From assembly GCA_900618425.1 (NCBI GenBank), contig UZAN01039493.1, positions 79,036 through 143,035 of the forward strand: a stretch of 64,000 bases of DNA, read 5' to 3'. This DNA comes from Echinostoma caproni (Eukaryota > Platyhelminthes > Trematoda > Plagiorchiida > Echinostomatidae). The position numbers and the translations under genes are program-made. Positions 45,911 to 56,759 of this stretch are shown piece after piece. Within the stretch, counting starts at the first letter, position 1; each line of letters starts with the position of its first letter. The notes beneath the pieces are model-generated. The model ran no database searches and was not told the DNA's origin. It worked only from the letters and a program-made list of their open reading frames with translations.

Positions 45911-47981
45911 AGAGAATAGCAATCATCTTTCCAATGCGCAAACATTTACCTATATTGTGAAAGTCAAACTGAAAACTGGATTTTCTTTACACTTCTGCTA
46001 TCAACACACAAGTGATGACTGGCAAGGGCTGCTGGACTGCTAGTTAGTCATTGTTGGGATTGCTTAGTGGTGTCTCTGTTGGAAATATTGCCACAAACCT
46101 TCGGATTGGGAGTCGAAAGCCTTGTTCCTGAATTACACGGTCAACAATCAACACAAATGACTCAAACATTCACAATATTCTGTTTTGTTTAGCCTAATCG
46201 ATCTTTTACAGGCACCAAGCCTTATTGATGGTCTTAGTTGTGGGTTTCACTCCCTGGAAGCATTTTGATTCCCATGTTAATTGCTTTCATATTTGATCAT
46301 AACATAGTTCGTTGGAATACGTCCCGAGACAAGATTATGGAAACAGGAAATGTCATCCAATAAATTTTTATTCAAACGAAAGTACACTCATAACTAGCAA
46401 TTTGTACGGCAGAAAAAGTGTTGCGCTGCCGTAGATTTGACATACCTTTCTTGGATGAACAATGAGCACCCAGTCACCCCGTGTTTGTAATTCTGCATGG
46501 CAACTGGTAACCGTTGTGAGTTGGTGGTCAGTAGACTGCTGTAAACTACGGTCATGTGTCCCTCTAGTGACAGTGGCCACATGGACACGTTACTTCCAAT
46601 GACTGACGAAAGGACAACGTTCAAGAGGGCCAATAAAGGTCAGCCAATCATGGCTTGTTAGACAAGACTTACTGATATCACGAAATCCAAAGCGATGTCT
46701 TTTCTTGGGTCAATTTCAGCGCAAACATGATTGCGTGGTGGTGAGTCCAGATCCACTGGGGCATGTTGGGTCTAGCGGAATGAGTAGGAAACCAGTCGGG
46801 AACAGATTGAATATCAATGAAATCCTTTAGGCAGGTTACTGCGTTTGGCCTGAAATTTCTGGAGTCAAGCACCGGAGATTGCGATGGTGCTTAAACGTTT
46901 TGGGTGTGAACGAAACAATCAACGCTCAAAACGAAATACAAAACGTGAAGGCGCATAGCTCTAAAAAGTTTCACAGTAAAAAAGTTTTACTGTGAGCTGA
47001 AAATTTTGCATATTTGATCAAAGAAAAGAAATTTAGTAGAGTTTGTTCCAATGTGTAAAACTACTACTATTACTGGCATGATCTGTATAAAGAAGAGCGG
47101 TGCCTCAACAAGTCAATTAATGATAAAAACTCTTTGACGTAATGGGGTGTACTTTTAGGCGACAGCCCAACCAGACTTGTGTCATACGTAGGATGCAATA
47201 TTCTGATAAACATATTTATTTTTGGGTGACACCTGTTGCCGGAAATGGCATCAAATGGTCACAACAAAGTCGATTTTTATACATGATTACTTGGCGGTTC
47301 ATAACTCCTATCCAACGCAATGTCAATTATCATTTGGTGATAGTCATAGTTTGAACCTACTAGAAAATATTCATTCCCATTCCGAACGGTTGCAAAGATG
47401 TAGGAGTTTAAAGGTCATCTTGATCAGAGAGTGTAAAAATGACGAAATGATATGAATTCAAATAGCCCATAGAGCATATGCTGAGAAGTCATAGGAAAGT
47501 TCTACGACATAATAATCGTTTTCCTTGGTTTTGAACGCTCTTCGCTAGAAGAAGAAGAATACGGGGTCAAGCAGTTTGGTTGGGGTAAAAACCGCGATGT
47601 TTCTGTGTAAAATAAAAGATAATTTTTTCTGATAGTTCATATTTTGGCTTCTAGTTTGAAAATCATCCAGATTTTCCAAAATAATAATTATTCCGCTTAC
47701 GGAACCGAAGATAATCCAAAACTCTCGAGGGGCACATGACGTTTTTTGTGGGTTATTTAACTAAGCTTACAATGTCGGAGACAGACAAATTCCTGAAGAA
47801 TAAAGTGCTTAGCCTACACCTTAAAATGAGACTGTAAACAATAAAAGAACTAGCACAAACGGAATTATTTGATCCTTAATTATATCTGAGTTTTCTACAT
47901 CACAGTCAGCGAGAATAGATTAGCGAGTTTAAACTATTTTTATCCCGAAGCAGCTTNAGCAGCTTTCTCATATCCCAAATT
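45911..47981. other. No supported gene
   Basis: Frames at 46368-46633 (-), 46678-46872 (-) and 47142-47455 (+) show no recognisable domain. A single N is at 47957. Confidence 0.3.
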
Positions 47982-48266
47982 TTGCATGCAATTAAAGTGA
48001 AGCTATTTCAATTTGGTGTAAGCCACGCTAAATTTTCTGTGCTAAATACACGTATACCTAAGAAATATCACCAGAACGTTGTGTTTGTTCAATATTCCCA
48101 TAGAAACCTATACCGTCAATGGCACATCAAAATTTTTCCACGTGCACCCAATGATTTTCCCGTCACTCCAATCGTTGGATATAATGAGAAAATCGATTTG
48201 TATCACCGATCTTTTCGCACGTTCTCTGCCACCACCTGGGTTGATAAAACAAAGGCAATAATCTGA
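47982..48266 (+). other. Two overlapping open frames, coding status unclear
   Basis: One frame (47982-48266) contains KKYHQNVVFVQYSHRNLYRQ; a second frame (48079-48261) contains FNIPIETYTVNGTSKFFHVH and ends SLPPPGLIKQRQ. An AG acceptor (ATTCCCATAG) at about 48101 could open an exon in either. The N-I-P-I-E segment is vaguely like an arrestin strand. Not called as a gene. Confidence 0.25.
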
Positions 48267-48849
48267 TTGATAATATTATAGTTTTATATGTAGTTGTGTG
48301 ACGTTTATGCCCGGCAAATTACATGTACAAGAAGGTAATCGCAATGAGCAACGCCAAGCAAACATATTGTGATGTCCTTGGGTTGGGCATGGTAGTGAAT
48401 TTCGCGGTTGGTCTTATTTACACGTGTGAAATTCTACAAAAGCACCAATCAAACCGTAGGTGAAAAAAGCGAACAATTTTTGGTCCACTCGGGGTACCGC
48501 AAATGCAGATATGGATCAAAGTGTTGCAAAACCCTGACTGTCATCACATTTGTTCCGTCCAATGCGTAATGTCCCTGGCCTCATTTACGGGATTGAACAT
48601 GATTATCGCTCCAAATCAGAAATTACCAAACCATAATAATATTCACGTTTGTTGTTGCTTCTATTAGTCCAATGTCATCAAAGGGAATGATTTCTCAATT
48701 TTGACGACGGCTACTGTTGTAAATTTGTAAAGTAACAAAGCCTCAGAGAAAAACATTATTGGAATTAATTTATAAAATTGACTCATTTTGGTATTATTCT
48801 ATATACCCTTCTTTATTTTTGAGCACGAGAGGCAGTCATTTTTCCATAG

Positions 48850-48985
48850 AGTTCACCAAGTTGACTGTCAAACACTGTTTGCCCATGCCACACCCTGGTC
48901 ACTGACGACCACTGTCGAGGCAGCCCACTTATCCGACACAGGAAATATTTACGACAACATTATAATTCCACATATTGGATGTTAA
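48850..48985 (+). CDS. Weak candidate terminal exon
   Basis: After TCATTTTTCCATAG, the frame VHQVDCQTLFAHATPWSLTT then TVEAAHLSDTGNIYDNIIIP, HIGC, stop, is open to the TAA at 48983-48985. The acceptor is good, but there is no partner exon and no family. Confidence 0.25.
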
Positions 48986-51465
48986 CTGAATGAATTCGAC
49001 ATTGAAATTGACCCATCCAGTAGCTAAACAGTTGTGAAAAAATATGCAATGATTTCTAAGCGTTTTCTACGACCAACTTTGAGTGAGATGCTATACTAAA
49101 CTTTATCTGGCAAAAATCCACTCCAATAATTCTCCATACTAGTTGTATGCAACTTTGCTTCGCTTCGATCAAATTCAATCATCGTTCTTCTTCAACATGA
49201 TCGGTTTCGTCCACTTGGTTTATGTGTTTACAGAGAAATTCCATTGGGTATGAAAACAATTTGGCTTATGTTCACACCAGAGAACTCTCGCAATTCCAGA
49301 ACTGAGACATCACCCTTATGCGTTTCTAGAATAAGTTGCACCTCAGGGTGACCTATATTCCCGTTCAGTTTTGGGCATTATAACATTACAAACAATTTAT
49401 TCAACGAGCCACACACCTCAAGGTCAAATATTTATGTTTCGCAGGACATATCGGTGGTTACTTCAGGATGAACAATGTAACTTAAATGATTTGTAGCCGC
49501 GTAAATTATCAATTTACTCCAGCTAGAAAATTTTCATTCATCGGTTCATTTACCATCCACTGAATGAAAAGTCAAGCTCTTTAGAATATTCGTTTTGACC
49601 AGAATAAATGCCCTGAAGCAACAGCAGTTGTGGTTTTGCATAAAATATTTTCCAGTTGTGAGCCGCAATTTTCGAACTACTGCAAATTTAAATTTTGACA
49701 TACCAAGTTGATCAGATTAAAACGGTGACACATAAGAACTAAGAACATTTTAATGGAAGTTATAGCTCGAAATAAATACCGTTTATTCATAGCTCTCGGC
49801 ATGAACGTATGATATTGGAAACTAACAGAAATTTCCACTATGAGAGTTATGTTGCACTAGTTCTTTCAATTCTTGTAATGGTGTTTCTTGAAATCCGTTT
49901 TTCTATTTTCCGGTCGTTTTATATTAAAGTGTACATCTGTTGCAAATCCAACACTAACGTTCAAATGCGGTGATTTTAAAATACTCAATAAATGTTGTTA
50001 TATACTTAAGTAATTTTGTTGAGAAAAACACGAATTTTGAATTTCTGTATATATATATATATATCACCGGCTTGCGAACAAGCATGGTGCCAACGCAACA
50101 GAAATAAAAACAGAGAACGGAGGTGCTAGGGTTCAAAATGGTGTTGAATGTGGTCAAGCAATAACATTGAATAACAAGAACATCTTTGCTGTTTGTTTTA
50201 ACATATACATTTTGATATGTTTGTGTGTGATGGTTGATCGTTTTGAATGGGGCAAGGGATTTGTGTTTAAAACTCACAATAATTTTTCAATTCTGACCCC
50301 TATTTTATCTTCTCCTTTGAAGACCATTTGTGTCGACTGTGTTCAGGAACTGAGACAAAATAACTCTCAGTAGAACATTTTGTTTACGAGAAAGGAGTTT
50401 ATTACCTAGTATTTCCCACGTTATTCTCTCCTGTATGAGAAACCATTGTCCCATTTGAGGCATTAACTCCACTCAGTTTTCTCGCATTAATATTCGTATT
50501 AGTTGCACAGCTTGAAGCGCAAGTCACATTGGAGCAACTTTACATTAAACAAATTATTATATTATTATTCGTCAGTATTGTTTACTCGGCTTCATAACTT
50601 CCTGTCTACACATGACGGCGTGTTCTGACTTTTTGTCTCAGCCCTACACCCACTGAAACACACAAATTAACATATCCTCCTAACCCATTCACTAAACATT
50701 TCCACCCATTCGTGTTGTAATTTGCATGAAGTAGCTGATGATGTGCAAAAGAAATTTCCCCGCAGCAAACATCTTGTATAACACTAGTGGCCTTTTTTTT
50801 AATTTATTAGGGAACTCATTGCTTCAAATTATTCTTCATCTTCATCACTTTTTAAAACCCACACCTATGTGCAATTACCATACACTTGAAGTTTAAAAAC
50901 TGTAAGCTGAATTCGCGCTGGGACCTTAACCCATAATCATGTACATTTGCATTTCTCTAAATCGAGTCCAAGGGGGAGCAGTCCCATTAGTCCCATTAGC
51001 CGTTACTTAACTGCTTAGCGTCTATAATTGTTTTCACATTAGCTCGTCTGAGTAGGATTTGTGATCGTTGGTGACTTCAATCTCCGCGTTGTGGCGGTTG
51101 CACAGAATATATTAATGTTTAAACAGTCCCACAAAACACATGGTTTGAACCCAAAATATTAAGTAGACGTAGCAGTCTAGCCCCGCATGACTATCACCGT
51201 TTGTGGGGACCTCGTCATAGTAACCATCAGAGAGTTCAATGGTCGCATAAAACTGAGTGGGTACAACTGAGCATATACAACATAAGCATAACACTGTTGA
51301 ACATTCACTGACCTTGTCCATCCAACAATCTTAAGGACCTTCTTGGAACCACCGGTATAAAGGAAACTATTCACATACGATTATTTAAGTGTAACCATTG
51401 AAATCTAACACAAAAAGTAAACTGTGCGACACTGGTTTAGTACACATCAGGAAATCATTTTTCAG
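48986..51465. other. No supported gene
   Basis: Apart from a (TA)n tract at 50048-50064, nothing was recognised. The frames at 49954-50277 (-) and 51112-51374 (-) are not recognisable. Confidence 0.3.
50048..50064. repeat. (TA)n microsatellite
   Basis: TATATATATATATATAT tract. Confidence 0.9.
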
Positions 51466-51483
51466 GTGTGCACTCCATGGAAG
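51466..51483 (+). CDS. Candidate 18-nt microexon
   Basis: ATCATTTTTCAG, then GTGTGCACTCCATGGAAG, then GTGAGT. The 18-nt segment is a multiple of three (VCTPWK in one frame) with near-consensus splice sites. Flukes are known to use such symmetric microexons, but a chance match is possible and no partner exons were found. Confidence 0.25.
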
Positions 51484-51635
51484 GTGAGTAGTAAAATACA
51501 CTTATCCGCTGAGACTTCCTCGTTTATCTTCATGAGGTCACCATCGGTTTGAAGGAAGAGAAAGCAGCGAAACCCAGTAGAATGATGCCAACCGACCAAC
51601 AATTAAATGATCGTTGAAATAATTCCACAGAGCAC

Positions 51636-51999
51636 ATTTCAAACAAAACAACAGAGTGGCGAACAAGCTCGTTTTTGGAGATTCGTATTCATGCCAATAC
51701 ATCTCAATATATATCACTACCTGGGAATAAAATTGTCATGGGAATATAAAATAAAATAAAAACAGATTACAAAAACCAATTTCATCGTGAGACCGGAAAT
51801 CGGGTTCACCACGATCACATGATTGTTTGTCCACTCATCTGACCATCGAGATTACTCAAGATGCGGTTTGTATGGGGGGCTGGCCAGGGAAGCTTTAGCG
51901 CTTGCACAAATTGTTTTTGGGCACACAGAAGGGGGGGGTTATGCAGACGAATGCCCACCGCTTCTGCCGTAGCCAACATTCGACAGCGAACCTGCCTCG
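51636..51999 (-). repeat. PLE-7 left terminal arm (inverted repeat)
   Basis: 364 nt whose reverse complement equals 53131-53495 except for eight instead of nine C in one homopolymer. On the minus strand it encodes the PLE C-terminus: RQVRCRMLATAEAVGIRLHN, PPLLCAQKQFVQALKLPWPA, with a stop at 51815-51817. The non-coding end follows. Confidence 0.9.
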
Positions 52000-52003
52000 A
52001 TAA

Positions 52004-52209
52004 TCACCCACGAACTTTGTACAGGGGTCGGAAAGCCTCGCACACGTTAACAGTATGATTTATTTCAGCTAGGTGTGAAACCACTGCACTGGTGAGTAAC
52101 TTAATCGTTCCAGTGTTCAGCCACGTGGGGTGGTGTTCTCGAATCCGTTCGGACAATCGCCGGACCGTGCGGCCTATGTATGTTGTTCCACAGGAACAAG
52201 TAAATGAGT
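52004..52209 (-). CDS. PLE GIY-YIG endonuclease domain
   Basis: A minus-strand frame open for 67 codons: CSCGTTYIGRTVRRLSERIR, EHHPTWLNTGTIKLL, HLAEINHTVNVCEAFRP, LYKVRG and TGA at 52006-52004. The G-T-T-Y-I-G motif, the R-x-x-x-R-I-R-E-H helix and the Cys pair upstream identify the nuclease that nicks target DNA for PLE insertion. It lacks an ATG because it is the continuation of the RT polyprotein. Confidence 0.85.
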
Positions 52210-52403
52210 ATACACAGTATACAGAATGAGACCGTAGAGTCTGAAACTTTGTCCTTCAGTCGCAAACACAATTGGCCTGGACTTGAACAACACACGAAGC
52301 TTAGGTGCACAGAAAGTCTTATCGATTGCGTCAGGTAATCTTCGTTGTATGATCTCAGCTGATGTCCCCTTTGAACGGTAAAGAAATATACACGGATTTT
52401 TTC

Positions 52404-53043
52404 CTAGCCTCGAAGTTTTGTAGGGTTTTCCGTGCATTGAATCATCATGTTAACTAAACGCTCCGGATATCCTTTACGTGCAAAGATCGATTTTACAGTA
52501 CGGAGCTCTTCTTCCAGCGATTCCTCACTGTATATCTTTCTTGCCCTATTCGCTAGACAGCGAACCAGGTTCCTTTTAATCTTCATCGGCACAAAGCTTC
52601 GGAAATGAATGCATTGGTCTTTCCACGTTGCCTTTCTATGCACGAAACGCTGCACTGAACCATCTGATCGACGGGTGATGCAAACATCTAGAAACGGCAA
52701 TTTGTTGTTACACTCCATTTCTAAAGTAAATGTTATGTTGGGATGCGCATTGTTAAACATGTTTAATAGTTCCGTTGTATTCGATGTTGCACCGATCACA
52801 CAATAGATATCATCCTCGTACCGTGTGTATAGTACACAGTCTTCGATGGATGATAGTAATTGAATGTTTTCAAGCTTCGCCATGAATAAATCCGCGAAGA
52901 GCGGTCCCAGCGGAGACCTTATGGCTACGCCATCCCTTTGTCGATAGTTCTCATCGTTAAACTTGAGCTGAACATTATTCGTGCAGAAATAAAGCAGTTG
53001 TTTAAGGTCATCCACAGGGAGGTCGAGTTCGACATTATTGGTT
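52404..53043 (-). CDS. PLE reverse transcriptase fragment (palm and thumb)
   Basis: A 203-codon ATG frame (53015-52404), extended upstream to about 53043 (NVELDLPVDDLKQLL). Counting from the Met at 53015: SPLGP at 34-38, YEDD at 66-69, LPFLDV near 101-106. PLE RTs are telomerase-related enzymes that copy RNA at a nicked or exposed 3' end. The usual catalytic box in this group is Y-V/A/I-DD; here the second residue is Glu. The N-terminal third of the RT is missing. Confidence 0.85.
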
Positions 53044-53055
53044 TGTAAATAACAC

Positions 53056-53130
53056 GGTACATAGATGATATTTATTGTGTGATCGGTGCAACTTCGAATA
53101 CAACGGAACTATTAAACATGTTCAACAATG
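53056..53130 (+). mobile_element. PLE-7 plus-strand RT scrap joined to the right arm
   Basis: The + strand reads RYIDDIYCVIGATSNTTELL then NMFNNA and fuses directly to RQVRC at 53131. It is the RT catalytic box of a second, oppositely oriented copy, here with the usual Ile (YIDD). The RT end, linker and nuclease are deleted. Confidence 0.85.
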
Positions 53131-53495
53131 CGAGGCAGGTTCGCTGTCGAATGTTGGCTACGGCAGAAGCGGTGGGCATTCGTCTGCATAACCCCCCCCC
53201 TTCTGTGTGCCCAAAAACAATTTGTGCAAGCGCTAAAGCTTCCCTGGCCAGCCCCCCATACAAACCGCATCTTGAGTAATCTCGATGGTCAGATGAGTGG
53301 ACAAACAATCATGTGATCGTGGTGAACCCGATTTCCGGTCTCACGATGAAATTGGTTTTTGTAATCTGTTTTTATTTTATTTTATATTCCCATGACAATT
53401 TTATTCCCAGGTAGTGATATATATTGAGATGTATTGGCATGAATACGAATCTCCAAAAACGAGCTTGTTCGCCACTCTGTTGTTTTGTTTGAAAT
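53131..53495 (+). repeat. PLE-7 right terminal arm (inverted repeat)
   Basis: 365 nt, inverted copy of 51636-51999. The extra C (nine versus eight near 53191-53199) shifts the frame from PPLLCAQKQFV to PPPSVCPKTIC, so the right arm's C-terminal ORF is broken while the left arm's is intact. Confidence 0.9.
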
Positions 53496-53884
53496 TAGGT
53501 AATCAATTTTGTAGCCTGGTTTCTTTTCTCCTCTTCCATAAATGTATTTGTTTTACAGATATTTGCAAGACATGGGTGAATGAACGAAAAAGTGCTTCTT
53601 CTTAAAATGATAAATTTTCATGTAACGATAAATAAATAAATTTATTTTAACTTTCATCCTATTTATTGAATATGCAAATGTATAGTCAATATTTACGAAA
53701 GGGACCGATGTCATACCAAGGGTGCCTGGGAAAATGCATAAACGGCATCATCAAGTCAAGTGTGCACTTTTTTCATCCAATGTGAGCAGAATCTTTGAGT
53801 GGAAAGAAAGTTATCACTGTTGCTTTTGCATGCACGCTATTAAGAATGAGTTTGAAGATATGACAAAATTACTTAGATGATAAT
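53496..53884. other. No supported gene
   Basis: AT-rich flank of PLE-7; nothing recognised. Confidence 0.3.
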
Positions 53885-53950
53885 GAAGAGGGCTGCGGTC
53901 GGGCGGGTCGAACCCGGAACCCCCGGTGGCCTAACCACTGAATCACCATC
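53885..53950 (-). repeat. tRNA-like sequence (SINE head or tRNA pseudogene)
   Basis: The minus strand reads GTGATTCAGTGGTTAGGCCA, CCGGGGGTTCCGGGTTCGAC, CC. The A-box-like AGTGGTTAGG and the B-box GGGTTCGACCC are both good. A full cloverleaf is not clear (the 3' acceptor pairing is uncertain), so a SINE or pseudogene is preferred over a functional tRNA. Confidence 0.5.
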
Positions 53951-55249
53951 ACCAAGTACTTCATCTAAATTAGGGAATGCAATCATAGTTTGATGAGAAG
54001 GAGCACAGTGTTTGCGAAATATCATCCAATATGTCAGCGCTTCGAGTACCATGCGTTTTTTGTTGCTTTATTGTTTATTACTCAAATGGAAAAAGTAGGT
54101 GATGGAACAGCGTAAAAAGAGTTCGAAAACGACAACAAATAAATCCCAATTTGGCTTAACAGTTAGCTTTTCTTCAAGGTTTTAGTGGCTAGAGTATTCA
54201 ACATCTAAAAGTCATCCATTTAAATCTGGCTCCATTTAAGTTGCGCACGAGAAAATCCATCAATTAATCACCGTATAGATTATCCACAACTAAATACTGT
54301 TGATCATTAACTTAAGAATTCCGCTCCTCCTGGACAAATCACAGAAATATGTATAGCCGCATAGAACTATGCTCCCCGTTATAACATTATGATAAGTTGC
54401 CATTCAAAGCTGCAATCACTTCAAACAAGTCTTAATCCCATCGCCGGAAGCCAACCAACTCTAATCACTGGAACTACTAATCTCCCATATCGCAATAGAA
54501 CCGTCTCCAGCACACATTTATTCCCTTTATGTATCTACGTCCCTTTGAGCTTCAGACTCTCACTCTCCCATCTGTTAATATATGAGACTTACCAACCTGT
54601 AGACGCCACTTTTCCGCTTATATTCCTCCTAAGTGTCAATAATACANATTTTGCTTAAGGTCCAACCTTGTAGTCATTATCCATCATACAAAGCATCTTT
54701 GCTTATCGTCGTGTATTCGAACTACTGCTGTTCTACTTGGTGTAAGTTCAGAACCATAAAATGATCATTCCTGTTTTTAGGTTGATGAAGTTACTGTGCA
54801 TTTTATCCGCATATATACCTTTCGTTGGACCATCCTACGCCACACAGAAGGTGGAACGTTATCAGAGAGAGACGAGAAGGTATACCGGCTTCTCCGTAGT
54901 TCTTGGTTAGTTTGATGTGTTTTATATCTAAATGGTGCACTTCCCGGCTTTCGTTCGTATATCCATAAAGTGATCAATAGATTCAGTTCACATGCGTTCT
55001 GAACGGAACATATGTGTATACAGCACTCTGTCAGTTGAAGTCTTGCTGATCGATTTACCCGGGAATTCCTTCTCCATTCCTTCCTTTAACTACTTCAATG
55101 TGGTTGCAAGGTTCTTGGTGACAACATCGCACAAATGCATAGTGAGCTCATCGTTAATTTTGCCTTCTAAGATCTAGGTTTCCATCTTAATGCCGAGGTA
55201 TTTGATAACCCTGAAGTAAAACCATAAAAGTAAATGCTTACCGTTCCGT
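53951..55249. other. No supported gene
   Basis: A weak tRNA-like stretch lies near 54185-54240. On the minus strand around 55190-55090 a frame (ILEGKINDELTMHLCDVVTK, NLATTLK) looks protein-like but is broken by stops and is not identified. A single N is at 54647. Confidence 0.3.
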
Positions 55250-55259
55250 ATCTCCACTT

Positions 55260-55440
55260 GACATTAAAATGAATGCTCACACTGTCAATCAAACACGACT
55301 GTGCAGGACACCGACAGCCCAGAATTCATGATTTATTCAGCAAGCAATTTGACAAGGGGCCGAACAGAGGAAAACAGATACACAACAGAAAACTGGCTGC
55401 AAACTGATACAAAACAGATATCAAATATGTTAACTTAACA
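55260..55440 (-). repeat. 3' LTR (left) of the Ty3-type remnant
   Basis: Aligns with 56590-56759. Shared stretches include GAATGCTC at the left and GGCTGCAAACTGATACAAAA toward the right. Divergence is substantial, so the insertion is old. Confidence 0.6.
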
Positions 55441-56589
55441 TACTCCACCGCTTTCATGGTTCAACACACGAAATGAACGTCTTCACAGTTCTCTGAATCT
55501 GAGGTTATAGGAATGAACCCGCCGTTGTTTTTCCAATAAAGAATGTACATTAGACTGTTTGGGAGAATGTTTTGTGGGTAATGTAGAAAGGCTTTTACGA
55601 GAGGATTTCAACTTTTCCGTGAAATTTTAAGATATACATCCGAGAAATACACTTACAACTGTCTGAGCTTCTCGCCTCTATCAGAGTCTGCAACGTAGTG
55701 TTGTTCACAGTAAACTTTGTAATCGCGTTAGACGGAGAGTCGAGAGTAGAGGCCGCGATCACCATAGACAGGATAGATTTCGTGACTGAAGCTGTGGTTC
55801 CTAGAACATTCTGACAGACAAACTGGTTTGAAGTGACCTTTTTTTCCACAGTTTCCGCGGAGAGCCTCTTAAACAGGACAACTGAGGCTTGGGTGGTGTT
55901 CATAATTACAGAAGTAGCATTTATCTTTCACAACGGTAGAGGTCAGTGCCGTCGCAATTGAATCGACCTCTATGATTGTAGTCGGTGTTGGAGTATCGGC
56001 AGATTGATTGGAAGTAGAGTTTTAGACTAATTGAGGGGTCGATGTTTCATCAAAAGCATCGGATTTTCGCTGCACCATTTCCAGTGGGTACGCTAGGTCC
56101 AGAGCTTTCGTTAAGTCCGTAGTCTTGTGTTCTAGCAGACGCTGGCGTACACCGTTCCATCGCACATCTGTTTTTAAATCATCCAGAATACCAGCAATTT
56201 GACTGTTTGGCCGTTACACACTGAAAGTTGTAATCTGTAGCTAGCGGTTTTTACCTCTGGAAAAGCTGGTTGAATCTCTGCGGCACTTGGAGCTTACAAG
56301 CAGCCAAAAGATGGTGCGTGAATGCTTCGTTCGGTTGTTTGACGTATATTTTCTTTATTATTGCGCTAGCATCGTTATCTGTAGGATAGAAAATTAACCA
56401 GGTAGTAATAGACATAGGGGGAGATGTAAGTGTGCAAAGGTCCAATTCCCCAGAGTCATCCGCGCCAATATAGCAGACGAAACGAGGGAATTTACAAAAC
56501 CACCAACTCCACACTTTCGATGAAGTGTTTACTCTGGGGTCCGCATCGAACCTCTCGGACCGTAGATAGCGCTCAACGTGATAATTCTT

Positions 56590-56759
56590 TCCCGAAAAAT
56601 TCTAATGAATGCTCTCACAGTCGATCATCCACGGATGTGTAGAACACCGAGAGCTTAGTATTCCGGCTTTTTTCAGGTTGTGAAAAGAAAATAAGAGTTT
56701 GACAATAGGAAACAGGCTGCAAAGTGATACAAAACAGATACAAGCGATTTTACATGACA
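56590..56759 (-). repeat. 5' LTR (right) of the Ty3-type remnant
   Basis: Partner of 55260-55440, with AGGCTGCAAAGTGATACAAA. The element begins TGTCATG on the minus strand. Confidence 0.6.

Larger units (their letters stand above)
51636..53055 (-). mobile_element. Penelope-like element PLE-7, 5'-truncated minus-strand copy
   Basis: The best preserved PLE in the window. RT palm: 53043-52404 is one open frame with the G-V-A-x-x-SPLGP box, DLFMAKLEN and the catalytic box YEDD, then KLPFLDVCIT and QRFVHRKATWKDQ. Linker: 52437-52210 includes IQRRLPDAIDKTFCAPKLRV. GIY-YIG: 52209-52004 reads YSFTCSCGTTYIGRTVRRLS, ERIREHHPTWLNTG then SAVVSHLAEINHT and ends YKVRG, stop. C-terminus: inside the left arm. 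At least one stop (after NPTKLRG) and frame changes in the linker make it inactive. The RT fingers are absent, since the element stops where the plus copy begins. Confidence 0.9.
55250..56759 (-). mobile_element. Internally deleted Ty3-type LTR retrotransposon (gag and protease remnant between LTRs)
   Basis: Direct repeats at about 55260-55440 and 56590-56759 share GAATGCTC-type starts, a diverged middle and CTGCAAA-TGATACAAAACAGAT with near-identical ends; read on the minus strand both begin TGT. Between them, minus-strand frames give gag (56370-56251: NEAFTHHLLAACKLQVPQRF), two zinc knuckles (CYFCNYEHHPSLSC at about 55925-55880; NCGKKGHFKPVC at about 55855-55817, its first Cys lost) and a retropepsin-like stretch (TVNNTTLQTLIEARSSDSC, about 55715-55655). 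The protease active Asp (normally L-I-D-T/S-G-S-S) is replaced by Glu-Ala-Arg. RT, RNase H and integrase are absent. Confidence 0.65.

Noticed and set aside
53885..53950. Functional tRNA gene on the minus strand
   Set aside because: Good A- and B-boxes, but the acceptor arm cannot be paired convincingly and similar SINE heads abound here.
15693..54647. Single N positions at 15693, 16480, 25327, 47957 and 54647
   Set aside because: Isolated ambiguous bases; none falls inside a supported host exon, so no annotation depends on them.
54777..55200. Minus-strand protein-like stretch (KINDELTMHLCDVVTKNLAT)
   Set aside because: Interrupted by several stops and not assignable to a family or to the neighbouring LTR element.
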